The position numbers were made by a program, and so were the translations under genes. From assembly GCA_017543725.1 (NCBI GenBank), contig JAFYFO010000148.1, forward strand, positions 1 through 8,901: 8,901 nt of DNA, written 5' to 3'. Below, in pieces: positions 1 through 7,226 of the stretch (position 1 is the stretch's first letter; every line of letters starts with the position of its first letter). The DNA is from Eubacterium sp. (GTDB taxonomy: Bacteria; Bacillota; Clostridia; Oscillospirales; Acutalibacteraceae). The notes under the pieces were generated by a model, which worked only from the letters and a program-made list of their open reading frames with translations, searched no databases and had not been told where the DNA came from.

Positions 1-1
1 A

Positions 2-37
2 GAGGTTTTCGGGGTCTGGCAGCAGTGGATAAAATGA
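2..37 (+). CDS. Possible C-terminal end of a convergent plus-strand gene (partial)
   Basis: The first bases read, in frame from base 2, as a short tail ending in FGVWQQWIK and then a TGA stop at 35-37. The product cannot be identified from 11 residues. Two contextual points favour a real gene end. A strong hairpin with T-runs on both sides at 94-125 would serve two convergent genes. The heptamer repeat at 38-65 begins on the base after this stop, just as the other two copies in the window begin at the stop codons of mscL and rsmI. Other plus-strand frames stop at 30-32 or run into the terminator, so this frame is an inference. Confidence 0.35.
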   Translation, partial: EVFGVWQQWIK

Positions 38-87
38 GTTGCGAGTTCCGAGTGCCGCGTTCCGAGTTATTGGGTGCTGCGCACAGC
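38..87 (+). repeat. Composite heptamer + stem-loop element, copy L (diverged)
   Basis: Four 7-bp units fill 38-65: GTTGCGA, GTTCCGA, GTGCCGC and GTTCCGA. They are followed by an 8-bp spacer, a stem-loop with arms GTGC (74-77) and GCAC (81-84) around loop TGC, and then AGC. The same architecture occurs, read on the minus strand, at 8711-8767 and 7227-7283, where the unit is mostly ATTACGA. This copy is more GC-rich but keeps the unit count, the GGGT lead into the stem and the TGC loop. Its function is unknown. Confidence 0.7.
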
Positions 88-93
88 AAAAAT

Positions 94-125
94 AAAACAG
101 GTTGAGATAGCTCTCAACCTGTTTT
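94..125. terminator. Bidirectional intrinsic terminator
   Basis: A perfect 14-bp stem (94-107 with 112-125, core ACAGGTTGAGA) closes a 4-base loop, TAGC. T-rich runs follow on both strands: on plus the run continues through about 130, and on minus it covers 97-91. It lies 10 bp past the stop of the minus-strand GPH transporter, so it should end that transcript. Its symmetry suggests that it also stops a convergent transcript entering from the left of the window. Confidence 0.9.
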
Positions 126-134
126 TTGTTTTAA

Positions 135-1769
135 TTATTCTTCGATTTTGTTTATAACATCAACAACCTCGTCGAAATTATCCATAAGCGCCTGAGCGTC
201 TGCATCAGGGGTTTCGCCTGCTCTCTTTTTAATGAGAGCATCAACCATCTTTCTGTGTTCATCATCAGTCATTGCATAATTCTTCATTGGAAGAGCCGAA
301 AGAAGCATACCTACTGCAATCGGAATTGAAATAAGGAAGAACATTGCTGCCGCATACTTACCACCGTCGATTTGATAAAAATGCTCGCCCTGTGCAAGTC
401 TGTAGTTAATATTATCAAGATTCTGGTCTGAGAATTTAACAATTGTGTAAACAAGACCCTGAATAAGAGCGGCAATACCGCCTGAAAGCTTTGTTAAGAA
501 GCTCTGACCTGAGAAGAAAACTCCGTCAGGACGGTAGCCGTTATGGAATTCTTCATAGTCAACACAGTCAGCAATCATAATTGACTGCATAACATTTATT
601 CCACCCATAGAAGCAGAAGCAAGACCAATGCAGATAGCCGAAAGGATAACCCATCCCCAAGGAAGAAGGTTGCCCTTTGAAAGAAGATATCCGACAAAGA
701 TAAGTGCATAGGGAACTGCACCTGCGATGGTGTAGAAATTATAAACCTTTTTGCTTTCGTATTTCTTAACAAGAGCAGGAGTTATTGCCATTGCAACAAA
801 CTGAGGAATAAATACTGCAAGACCGATAACGGCAATCTTGAAGAGTCTTTGACCTCCGTCAAGATTTCCGATGTTTTCAAATGCATTATCAGTGTAGTAA
901 TAAAGCATAAGGGGCATTGCAAGAATCATAAGAAGCTGAAGAGGGCTTCTTAAAACGCCTGAGATAAGGATCTGTCTGAAGGGAAGGCATTTCCACATAA
1001 TCTTGAAGTTTTCGATTATGCCTCTCTTGTCCTCTGCATCACCAGGAACTCTTTCTCTTGTTGCAAGTCCTGCAACCTCAAAGCAAATTGTTGCAACGAC
1101 AGTTATAATAACAACTGTTGCAATCCATGCAGCTCTTGAGGTATAGTTATTTGCCATCTGCTGGGTTATTTCGCCGGCATCAGCCATAGCATTATATTTG
1201 CCCTCAAACATTCCCTTGAGGAAACCGGGAATAAATGAAATAACTGTTCCGATTCCGCCGATACCTGCTGCAAGACGGGCAAGACCGAGAATCTTAGCTC
1301 TGTCGTCCATATCCTCTGTCATAAGAGAGGTAATTCCCCATAGAGGAATATCGCAAACAGTGAAAAGCATTCCCCATGCTATGTATGAAACTGCTGCCCA
1401 TGCAATTATAAGCGCTTTGCTTGCACCCGGGTGAGTATAAATTCCGTTAACAAAGCAAAGAATTGTCATAGCTCCGATTATTGCAGGAAAAATAATTAAA
1501 TAAGGTCTGCATTTTCCCCATTTAGTGTGTGTTCTGTCAACAATTGTTCCCATCATCGGGTCGTTGATAGCATCCCAGATTCTTGCTGCGAAAAGAATAA
1601 CTGCAACAACTGAAGCAGGGATATAAAGAACTGTTCCGAGATAGATGCTAACAAGTCCTGCGGCTATAACCTGATAAATTACATTTTGGCCAAACATACC
1701 TGTTAAATATCCGAAAAGCTCTTTTTTCGTGTAGGTATTAGCTGATATTTTGCGTGGCATATCACTCAT
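135..1769 (-). CDS. GPH-family sugar:cation symporter (MelB-like, MFS fold)
   Basis: This is a cytoplasmic-membrane secondary transporter of the glycoside-pentoside-hexuronide:cation symporter family, which imports sugars or glycosides with Na+ or H+. Family marks are clear. The loop after TM2 has D66, N69, D70, P71, D78 and T80, followed by KWGKCRPY at 83-90. The mid-protein motif DDRAK lies at 155-159. The late motif has DYEEFHNGYRPDG at 404-416, leading into a helix with SGQSF and LTKLSGG. About 12 hydrophobic segments are visible. At 544 residues it is longer than MelB (about 470). The extra length is a loop near 185-212, one near 447-470 and a charged tail from about 500. An AAGGAG ribosome binding site 8 bases upstream supports this start. 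It is the last gene before the terminator at 94-125. The substrate cannot be told, because no glycosidase gene is adjacent within the window. Confidence 0.9.
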   Translation of the reverse strand: MSDMPRKISANTYTKKELFGYLTGMFGQNVIYQVIAAGLVSIYLGTVLYIPASVVAVILFAARIWDAINDPMMGTIVDRTHTKWGKCRPYLIIFPAIIGAMTILCFVNGIYTHPGASKALIIAWAAVSYIAWGMLFTVCDIPLWGITSLMTEDMDDRAKILGLARLAAGIGGIGTVISFIPGFLKGMFEGKYNAMADAGEITQQMANNYTSRAAWIATVVIITVVATICFEVAGLATRERVPGDAEDKRGIIENFKIMWKCLPFRQILISGVLRSPLQLLMILAMPLMLYYYTDNAFENIGNLDGGQRLFKIAVIGLAVFIPQFVAMAITPALVKKYESKKVYNFYTIAGAVPYALIFVGYLLSKGNLLPWGWVILSAICIGLASASMGGINVMQSIMIADCVDYEEFHNGYRPDGVFFSGQSFLTKLSGGIAALIQGLVYTIVKFSDQNLDNINYRLAQGEHFYQIDGGKYAAAMFFLISIPIAVGMLLSALPMKNYAMTDDEHRKMVDALIKKRAGETPDADAQALMDNFDEVVDVINKIEE

Positions 1770-1802
1770 ATCAATATCTCCTTTTCTATTTTTATCCCTA
1801 AT

Positions 1803-1831
1803 ATTTTAACAGAAAAAGAGCAACAATACAA
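1803..1831 (-). promoter_or_regulatory. Candidate sigma-70-type promoter for the GPH transporter
   Basis: On the minus strand a -35-like TTGTAT (1831-1826) is separated by 17 bases from a -10-like TAAAAT (1808-1803), about 35 bases ahead of the start codon. The 98-bp gap after feoB is very AT-rich. It holds a weak inverted repeat (1848-1854 with 1860-1866) that is too AT-only to call a terminator. The transporter may therefore have its own promoter, though read-through from feoAB cannot be excluded. Confidence 0.5.
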
Positions 1832-1867
1832 TAACTTTTTATGCATATTATATAAAAAATATATAAA

Positions 1868-3658
1868 CTACATTACTAAATTAATCAAAACACAAAGAAC
1901 AAAGCCGACTGCAAGAGGCGTTAAAACCGATAAAAGAGTCCATTTTTTGCTTCTTGTTTCCCTGTAAATGGTCAGCAAAGTTGTTGAGCAGGGAAAATGG
2001 AAGAGCGCAAAAACGCAGGTGCAAATGGCGGTTTTCACAGTCCAACCATTCGCAATTAAAACAGCGCTGAGCGATTCAAGCGATGAATAGTCGCTCAGTT
2101 TTGATGTTGAAAGATATGCCATAAGCGCAATGGGCAAAACTATTTCATTTGCGGGAAAGCCGAGAATAAAGGCAAGCAGTATAACACCGTCAAGCCCCAT
2201 TATTCTGCCAATTGGCTCAAGGAAATCAGCCATATGGGCAAGAATACTCTCACCGCCGATTTTAATATTTGCCAGTGTCCAGATAATTACTCCTGCAGGA
2301 GCGGCAACAGCAACGGCTCTCATCAGAACAAAGGCAACCTTTTCCCTCAGCGAATTGAAAACGGTTTTGAAAAACTGCGGTTTTCTGAAAGGCGGCATTT
2401 CCATTGCAAAAGAACTTTCAGCGCCCTTCAGGACTGTTTTGCCGAGAATTTTCGATGAAAGCATTGTCATCAAAAGCGAAAGCATCAAAAGCAGAAGCAA
2501 AACAAGGGTTGACTGAAAAGAATTCTTTGCAAAAAACATTGAAATTATTGCAATCAAAAGCGGAAATCTTCCGTTGCAGGGAGTCAGCGAATTTGTTATT
2601 ATCGCAATGATTCTCTCCCGCGGACTTTCAATAATTCTTGCGCCCGTAACGCCGACCGCGTTGCATCCGAGCCCCATACAGCAGCAAAGAGCCTGCTTGC
2701 CGCAGGAGGAGCATTTTTCAAAAGGATAATCAAGATTAAAAGCAATCCTCGGAAATAAGCCGAAATCTTCAAGAAGCGAAAAAAGCGGAAAGAATATTGC
2801 CATCGGGGGCAGCATAACCGAAACAACGAAGAATAAAACGCGAAGCATTCCCCGGACAAAAAGGCTGACCGCCCATTCATCAACTCCGCAGGAGAAAAGG
2901 AACTGCGCTATTTTTGCCTCAACATAATCAAGAAAAGTTTTCAGCAGTTCAGAGGGATAATTTGAAAGCCTTATCGTTATATATAAAACCGCCGCAAAAA
3001 TAACGGCAAGGGCTATGAACGAAGTGAATCTGCCGAGCATAATCCTGTCGAGCATACTTTCTTTTTCTTCTTTTGAAACAGAAATAACCGATTTTTCAAT
3101 CTCTTTTGCTTTTTCGTATGCTGAATCTTCATCAATGAGAAATTCACTCTTCGGATGTTTTGCGCCGGTTGTTATAAGATGTATTTCTTCAAGAAGATTA
3201 TTAATCCCCTTTCCGCTTCTTGCTGTTGATTTAACAACGGGAACGCCGAGGAGTTTTGAAAGTTTTTGAGAATCAACAAATATCCCCCTCTTTTTTGCCT
3301 CATCGCTCAGGTTAAGCAAAACAACAATATTATCCGTTAATTTCATTATCTGAAAAACCAGCAGCAACGAGCGCTCAAGAACGGTTGAATCAACAACGCA
3401 CACTGTGCAATCGAGTTCGTTTGATTTAAGAAAATCCCGCGCAACCTCTTCTTCTTTTGAGGCGGTACAAAGAGAATATGTACCGGGCAGGTCAACAAGA
3501 GTGTAGTCGTTGAATTTATAATAAAAATGCGATTCGGTGGTTTTAACGGTTTTGCCAATCCAATTTCCGGTGTGCTGATGCATTCCTGTCAGTTCGTTGA
3601 AAACCGTGCTTTTGCCGACATTCGGATTTCCTGCAAGCACAACAATTCTTTCGCTCAA
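1868..3658 (-). CDS. feoB: Ferrous iron transport protein B (FeoB)
   Basis: FeoB is the GTPase-linked membrane permease for Fe2+ uptake. Numbered from the start chosen here (596 aa), the G domain has G1 GNPNVGKS (10-17), G3 DLPG (56-59), G4 NLSD (116-119) and a G5-like STARSGKG (144-151). A helical linker follows to about 205, then multiple membrane segments. Among these are the Gate region with GLGCNAVGV (329-337), the PCNGRFP motif (360-366) and a second gate-like stretch, ILGFPANEIVLPI (498-510). A longer frame extends upstream to 3760, but that part overlaps feoA and lacks family homology. The start used is TTG at 3658, with GAGGTGA just upstream and four bases (TTGA) shared with the feoA stop. 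This predicts coupled translation. The protein is compact beside E. coli FeoB (773 aa). Cysteines are dense around 316-332. No terminator is evident downstream. Confidence 0.95.
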   Translation of the reverse strand: MSERIVVLAGNPNVGKSTVFNELTGMHQHTGNWIGKTVKTTESHFYYKFNDYTLVDLPGTYSLCTASKEEEVARDFLKSNELDCTVCVVDSTVLERSLLLVFQIMKLTDNIVVLLNLSDEAKKRGIFVDSQKLSKLLGVPVVKSTARSGKGINNLLEEIHLITTGAKHPKSEFLIDEDSAYEKAKEIEKSVISVSKEEKESMLDRIMLGRFTSFIALAVIFAAVLYITIRLSNYPSELLKTFLDYVEAKIAQFLFSCGVDEWAVSLFVRGMLRVLFFVVSVMLPPMAIFFPLFSLLEDFGLFPRIAFNLDYPFEKCSSCGKQALCCCMGLGCNAVGVTGARIIESPRERIIAIITNSLTPCNGRFPLLIAIISMFFAKNSFQSTLVLLLLLMLSLLMTMLSSKILGKTVLKGAESSFAMEMPPFRKPQFFKTVFNSLREKVAFVLMRAVAVAAPAGVIIWTLANIKIGGESILAHMADFLEPIGRIMGLDGVILLAFILGFPANEIVLPIALMAYLSTSKLSDYSSLESLSAVLIANGWTVKTAICTCVFALFHFPCSTTLLTIYRETRSKKWTLLSVLTPLAVGFVLCVLINLVM

Positions 3659-3876
3659 AAAATCACCTCGATTCTCTGAGCGTCTTTTTTTCTGAGTGCG
3701 ATATTGCTTCCCTTGATACGATAGATAATCGGCGAGGAAAAAACAGATTTTCTGACGCACAAAACTTTTTCACCCTCGGCAAATCCCATATCACGCAAGC
3801 GCCTTGAGAAATCGCCCGAAAAAGAATTTTTTGCAATCTTTGCCTCCTGCTTTTCGCCGAGTTCACTCAAAAACAT
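3655..3876 (-). CDS. feoA: Ferrous iron transport protein A (FeoA), SH3-like
   Basis: This is a small cytoplasmic SH3-like partner of FeoB, thought to modulate FeoB activity. At 73 aa its length is typical of the family. It begins MFLSELGEKQEAKI and contains the conserved RRLRDMGFAEGEKV segment (about 25-38), followed by beta-rich sequence and the late IALRKKDA motif. An in-frame ATG six codons upstream (3894) is rejected, because the ribosome binding site AGAGGTGG (3890-3883) lies inside that extension and is correctly placed (6-base spacer) for the ATG at 3876. The gene overlaps feoB by four bases. The same hairpin that could end the upstream transcript contains this ribosome binding site, so expression may be limited by RNA structure. 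No Fur box is visible upstream. Confidence 0.93.
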   Translation of the reverse strand: MFLSELGEKQEAKIAKNSFSGDFSRRLRDMGFAEGEKVLCVRKSVFSSPIIYRIKGSNIALRKKDAQRIEVIF

Positions 3877-3919
3877 AAAAAACCACCTCTGCATATCCTA
3901 TGCAAAGGCGGTCTTTTTT
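3877..3919 (-). terminator. Terminator-like hairpin overlapping the feoA ribosome binding site
   Basis: Read on the minus strand, 3913-3899 pairs with 3895-3881 around a three-base loop (GGA). This gives 15 pairs, three of them G-U wobbles. An A-run (3919-3914) and a T-run (3882-3877) extend the stem, as in an intrinsic terminator. It lies 7 bp past the stop of the membrane-protein gene and can end that transcript. The 3' arm includes AGAGGTGG, the feoA Shine-Dalgarno sequence, and the T-run ends at the feoA ATG. It could thus act as terminator, as attenuator or as translational block for feoAB. Confidence 0.75.
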
Positions 3920-3925
3920 GTTATT

Positions 3926-5788
3926 TTAATTCTTCAGCGGCTCCAAGGTCATTGTATATTCCCCGTCCTCATAGTTTGAATAATCATCGGTGTATTTGTA
4001 GTACACAACCACTCCGTCATCGGATACAGAAGAGATTTCGCCGCAAATCTTTTGGTTATATCTTTTTTCAATTCTTTTTGCTTTAAAACCAGGATAATAA
4101 TACTCCGAGCTGTCGTTTTCCCAATTATTATATGCAGTATCGGAAAAACGGGCTTTAATGGATTTTGGATAATAACTGCCGTCGAGCGGAGTCCAGAATT
4201 CTTCAAGATAAGCCTTACCGTTTTTAAATGAAACAGTAATTGAAGCTATTTCTGAATAGTCAGAATTAAGAACAAAAAGCTTTTCGTTAATAATTGCAGC
4301 ACATTCAAAGCTTAAATACATATCTATCTGATATTTATCAAGCTCGGAATTATAGCTTGTGCCGTATATTCTTTTATACACCGCTTTATCGTATTTAAAG
4401 TATTTATCGTATATCTTGTTATCGTAAAATTCATTTATGAGCAGCTCGTCCAATTTCTTTTCCTGTTCCTCAGTAAGCTGTGCATCCTCACCTGAAAGCA
4501 TAAACAAAAAATCGCTGGTCTGATATTCTAATGAACTGTTATTATATTCGTATTCTATCGAATTTTCCTCAAACGGTGAAGCACTTGAATAATACACTTT
4601 TACGCTCTTTGACACATTTGAAAACAAATCCCCGTTGTTGGTATCGATATAGTTGCTCATCGTAATTAAGCACGGAAACGGCACAGAGTGAAGCTCTGCG
4701 CGGTATTCCCTTGCCTCAAGCTGCTCCTGCCTTGTAAATATCTCAAACTCCTCACGGTTTAAACCGCGCAAGTTACTTTGAACATACAGTCCGATATTGC
4801 CATCATTATCAACATAATAAAGCCTTACCTCTCCGAGCAATATTTCAAGATGCTTTTCGCGTTTTCCGTCATCAACTTTGGTAACTTTGGCATCATCACC
4901 AACGCTTTTTATAAGTTTTTCGCTGTAAACGCTGAAATCATCCGTGAAAAAAGCCTCAGCATTATCAATTACCGCTTTATCAAGAATAACCAATTCTTTT
5001 CTTGTTTGTGTGACAATGGAATTCTTAATTCTTACAGTCTTCAGTGCCGTTGTGCAAAACATAACAGCCGAAAAAATAAACAAAGCAAGCAAAAACAGTG
5101 CGCAAATATTTATTGCTTTTAAGTCATAAATGCTGTTTTTCAGCTTTTTTATTCTTAAAATCACAAAAGCCGCCAAACCTGAGCAAAGCAATATTGCCGT
5201 TTCGAAAAGAACAAACGAAATAATGCTGTCTGCTTTTTTATTATCGTTAAAGGCGTTAAAGTATTGCTCGCTGATGTAAAAGTTTTTTGCAACATCCATT
5301 TTGCGCAAAAGTAAAACAGAAAGATTTGTAATATAGTAAGGTTGAAAAGAACATATTAAAGCAGCAGAAACACTTGAAAAAATCACTCCTGCTAAAGAGC
5401 GCTTTTTAACATTCAAAAAGAACAAAAGCAGATTTATAAGAAAAACACACCAAACAAAGCAAAAATTATAAAAGCTTATGTCCTCGCCCTCCGGCATACT
5501 TAAAACCGCAAAACCCGTTAGCAAACAGCCTAAGAATGAAAAAACCGTAAGCAAAATTCTAATGCTTTTGTTTTTAATACAAGCGGCATTAAGCTGCTCA
5601 CCGATAACATCAGCTTCACCCATTCTTTGCTGAGCTTTTTGCTGCGCTTCTTTGCTGTTGTAGCCAATATCGCAGTAGAACTCTTCCGCAGACAAAATAT
5701 GGTCACTCAGCTCTGTTTTTGCTGTTTCTCTTTCGTTTTTGTTTTCAATATGGGAAACAGCTTTTTCAACAAACTCTATTTCACGCAT
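3926..5788 (-). CDS. Permease-prefix-domain membrane protein with large extracytoplasmic C-terminal domain, function unknown
   Basis: Not recognised as a named protein. From the chosen start (620 aa), residues 1-66 resemble the permease prefix / DUF1700-like helical domain: acidic helices with a HI-X-Y-X-G pattern, then a QRMGEADVIGEQL segment. Five hydrophobic helices follow at about 76-97, 106-126, 131-149, 188-211 and 226-247. An odd number of helices with a cytoplasmic N-terminus places the last 370 residues outside the membrane. That part is rich in Tyr, Asp, Asn and Ser and has no catalytic motif I recognise; it contains FWTPLDGSYYPKSI at about 541-554. The frame is open upstream to 5941, but that part overlaps padR and looks like a shadow. 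The ATG at 5788 follows AAGGGTG and overlaps the padR stop by 8 bp, so the two are cotranscribed. Prefix-domain proteins are often encoded with PadR regulators. A role in envelope sensing or stress response is inference. Confidence 0.8.
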   Translation of the reverse strand: MREIEFVEKAVSHIENKNERETAKTELSDHILSAEEFYCDIGYNSKEAQQKAQQRMGEADVIGEQLNAACIKNKSIRILLTVFSFLGCLLTGFAVLSMPEGEDISFYNFCFVWCVFLINLLLFFLNVKKRSLAGVIFSSVSAALICSFQPYYITNLSVLLLRKMDVAKNFYISEQYFNAFNDNKKADSIISFVLFETAILLCSGLAAFVILRIKKLKNSIYDLKAINICALFLLALFIFSAVMFCTTALKTVRIKNSIVTQTRKELVILDKAVIDNAEAFFTDDFSVYSEKLIKSVGDDAKVTKVDDGKREKHLEILLGEVRLYYVDNDGNIGLYVQSNLRGLNREEFEIFTRQEQLEAREYRAELHSVPFPCLITMSNYIDTNNGDLFSNVSKSVKVYYSSASPFEENSIEYEYNNSSLEYQTSDFLFMLSGEDAQLTEEQEKKLDELLINEFYDNKIYDKYFKYDKAVYKRIYGTSYNSELDKYQIDMYLSFECAAIINEKLFVLNSDYSEIASITVSFKNGKAYLEEFWTPLDGSYYPKSIKARFSDTAYNNWENDSSEYYYPGFKAKRIEKRYNQKICGEISSVSDDGVVVYYKYTDDYSNYEDGEYTMTLEPLKN

Positions 5789-6107
5789 AATTAAGCACCC
5801 TTGAAACAGAGGTTGAATAAAGTTCAAACTCCTCCTTCTTTTCCTTAAGCATTGCCCTGCCTTTTCTTGTGATATGGTAGTATCTGCGCTTTCTTGCTGA
5901 GCTTTCCTGCCAGTAGGCTTCAACCGCGCCTGCCTCCTCAAGCATATGAAGAAGCGGATACAGCGTGCCCTCCTTCATTGAAAAAACATTTTCGCTGCGC
6001 TTTTCAAGCTCTTTAACGATTTTATAACCGTACATATCCTCGTTGCTCAGAACCGAAAGAATAAGCGTTGCATTGCTACCTTTCATTAACTCCTTGCTGA
6101 TTTTCAT
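5781..6107 (-). CDS. PadR-family transcriptional regulator
   Basis: This 108-aa winged-helix repressor is of the short PadR type (PF03551). The hallmark segments are present: LILSVLSNEDMYGYKIVKELE (about residues 16-36, helix 1 and 2 region), SMKEGTLYPLLHMLEEAGAV (about 43-62, recognition helix), and the wing with RKRRYYHITRKGRAML (72-87). A dimerisation helix follows to the end. A GGAGG ribosome binding site (6119-6115) lies seven bases from the ATG. It is the first gene of a two-gene operon, and its last 8 bp overlap the membrane-protein start. A perfect inverted repeat sits over its own -10 box, consistent with autorepression, which is common in this family. The inducing ligand is unknown. 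Confidence 0.95.
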   Translation of the reverse strand: MKISKELMKGSNATLILSVLSNEDMYGYKIVKELEKRSENVFSMKEGTLYPLLHMLEEAGAVEAYWQESSARKRRYYHITRKGRAMLKEKKEEFELYSTSVSRVLNYA

Positions 6108-6137
6108 ATTAATACCTCCAATTCAAATACATTGTTT

Positions 6138-6177
6138 ATCTATGCATAGTATAGCATAGATTTCCGAGGTGTGTCAA
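6138..6177 (-). promoter_or_regulatory. padR promoter with inverted-repeat operator over the -10 box
   Basis: On the minus strand a consensus -35 TTGACA (6177-6172) is followed after 18 bases by -10 TATACT (6153-6148). This predicts a start of transcription near 6141 and a leader of about 34 bases. A perfect inverted repeat has arms ATCTATGC (6161-6154) and GCATAGAT (6145-6138), with an 8-base centre that contains the -10 box. Arms of this kind with an 8-base gap are typical of PadR operators, so the regulator probably shuts off its own operon here. Binding is inferred from position and symmetry. Confidence 0.85.
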
Positions 6178-6192
6178 TACATTTTTTAAAAC

Positions 6193-6227
6193 AAAAAACA
6201 GAGCGAAATCTCGCTCTGCATTTTTTT
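6193..6227 (-). terminator. Intrinsic terminator of the hydrolase gene
   Basis: An 8-bp stem (6199-6206 with 6211-6218, core CAGAGCGA) closes a 4-base loop. On the minus strand it is followed by six T (6198-6193). A run of seven T on the plus side (6221-6227) could let it work in both directions. It lies 20 bases past the hydrolase stop and upstream of the padR promoter, so it separates the two units. Confidence 0.88.
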
Positions 6228-6238
6228 GATTTTTTGTT

Positions 6239-7165
6239 TTATAATATCTCTTTTTCCGCCCAGTCTGTCAAATCCTTCATAACCTTTTCTTTATCGGTTT
6301 CATTAAGGATTTCGTGGCGGTCGTTCGGATAGAGTTTAAGGGTTACTTTCTTATGGTCTGTTGCAAGAAGTTTCTGATAAATATCCCTGATTCCCTTTGA
6401 ATACTCGCCGACGGGGTCCATTTCACCGCTGACAAGATAAATCGGCAAATCAGCCCTGACAGCCTTATACCATTCATCTGTATTTGCCTCGATATTGAGT
6501 TTAACAAGGTCGTTCATACCCTGAGCCGAGAAGAGAAATCCGCAGTATTCATCAGCGATATATTTATCAACTATATCGGTATCCTTTGTCAGCCAGTCAA
6601 AAGCAGTTCTGCCTTCAAACTTCTTGTTATATGAGCCGAAACTCATTTTATCGAGAGTTTTGCTCTTATGCTTGCTGCCCTTCATTTTTGCAACAAGGGC
6701 TGAAATCTTATCGCCGACGCCTGCAATGGGGTTGGCGCCGCCCGTTCCCATATAAATCGCGCCTGCAAAATCAAGTTGGTTATACTGCGCGGTGAAACAG
6801 CGAACGATGAACGAGCCCATTGAATGACCCATAACGATAATCTTTTTATCGGGATATTCTTCCCTTGCCTTTTCAAAAGTTGTTTTGAAATCTTCAATCA
6901 GCGCCTTATAGCCGTCTTTTTCGCCGAAATAACCCGTTTCATCAAAATCAACATTTGATTTGCCGTGGTTTGCCATATCGTGCATAAAAACTGCATATCC
7001 GTTTGAAACAAGATATTCAATGAATCCTCTGTATCTCTCCTGATGCTCAGCCATACCATGATGAATAGCAAAAACGGCTTTAACCTCGCCTTCGGGCTTA
7101 TATGAATTTCCGACTATTTCGCAAACTCCCGTTGCAGAAGGAAAACGATATTCTTCAATTTTCAT
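6239..7165 (-). CDS. Alpha/beta hydrolase, monoacylglycerol lipase / lysophospholipase-like
   Basis: This is a 308-aa single-domain alpha/beta hydrolase of the Hydrolase_4 (serine aminopeptidase S33 / PldB-like) group. Its expected activity is cleaving acyl esters such as monoglycerides or lysophospholipids. The full catalytic triad is recognisable: the nucleophile elbow GHSMGS with Ser115, Asp250 in SGEMDPVG, and His284 in NDRHEILNE. The oxyanion-loop motif HHGMAEH is at 35-41, and HDMANHGKS at 62-70 is the usual second signature. A cap region lies between about 145 and 235. There is no signal peptide, so it acts in the cytoplasm. AGGAGT lies upstream at proper spacing. The upstream gap has a heptamer repeat and no convincing promoter, so it may be read from mscL. 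The exact substrate is not predictable. Confidence 0.9.
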   Translation of the reverse strand: MKIEEYRFPSATGVCEIVGNSYKPEGEVKAVFAIHHGMAEHQERYRGFIEYLVSNGYAVFMHDMANHGKSNVDFDETGYFGEKDGYKALIEDFKTTFEKAREEYPDKKIIVMGHSMGSFIVRCFTAQYNQLDFAGAIYMGTGGANPIAGVGDKISALVAKMKGSKHKSKTLDKMSFGSYNKKFEGRTAFDWLTKDTDIVDKYIADEYCGFLFSAQGMNDLVKLNIEANTDEWYKAVRADLPIYLVSGEMDPVGEYSKGIRDIYQKLLATDHKKVTLKLYPNDRHEILNETDKEKVMKDLTDWAEKEIL

Positions 7166-7226
7166 AAATATTACTCCTAAAAGTCAGGAATTAGAAATTT
7201 GGATTTTGAAGTTTTGTTCTTTAACA

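Noticed and set aside
38..65. Heptamer arrays as a CRISPR array
   Set aside because: Units are 7 bp in direct tandem with no spacers, and no cas genes are present.
1848..1866. Inverted repeat TTATATA/TATATAA after feoB as a terminator
   Set aside because: The stem has no G-C pairs and lacks a T-run placed for termination, so it is expected by chance in such AT-rich DNA.
2130..2610. Plus-strand frames opposite feoB
   Set aside because: Antisense to conserved FeoB membrane segments, with no domain or start signal.
3892..3894. ATG at 3894 as the feoA start
   Set aside because: The ribosome binding site lies downstream of it, and FeoA family alignment starts at MFLSELGE (3876).
3891..3903. PadR operator-like GCATA/TATGC pair before feoA
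   Set aside because: The arms are in the opposite order and only 3 bases apart. They are part of the hairpin stem rather than a copy of the 8-8-8 operator.
5789..5941. 51-codon N-terminal extension of the membrane protein
   Set aside because: It lies over padR in another frame, is basic and low in family character, and the ATG at 5788 has a ribosome binding site and starts the prefix domain.
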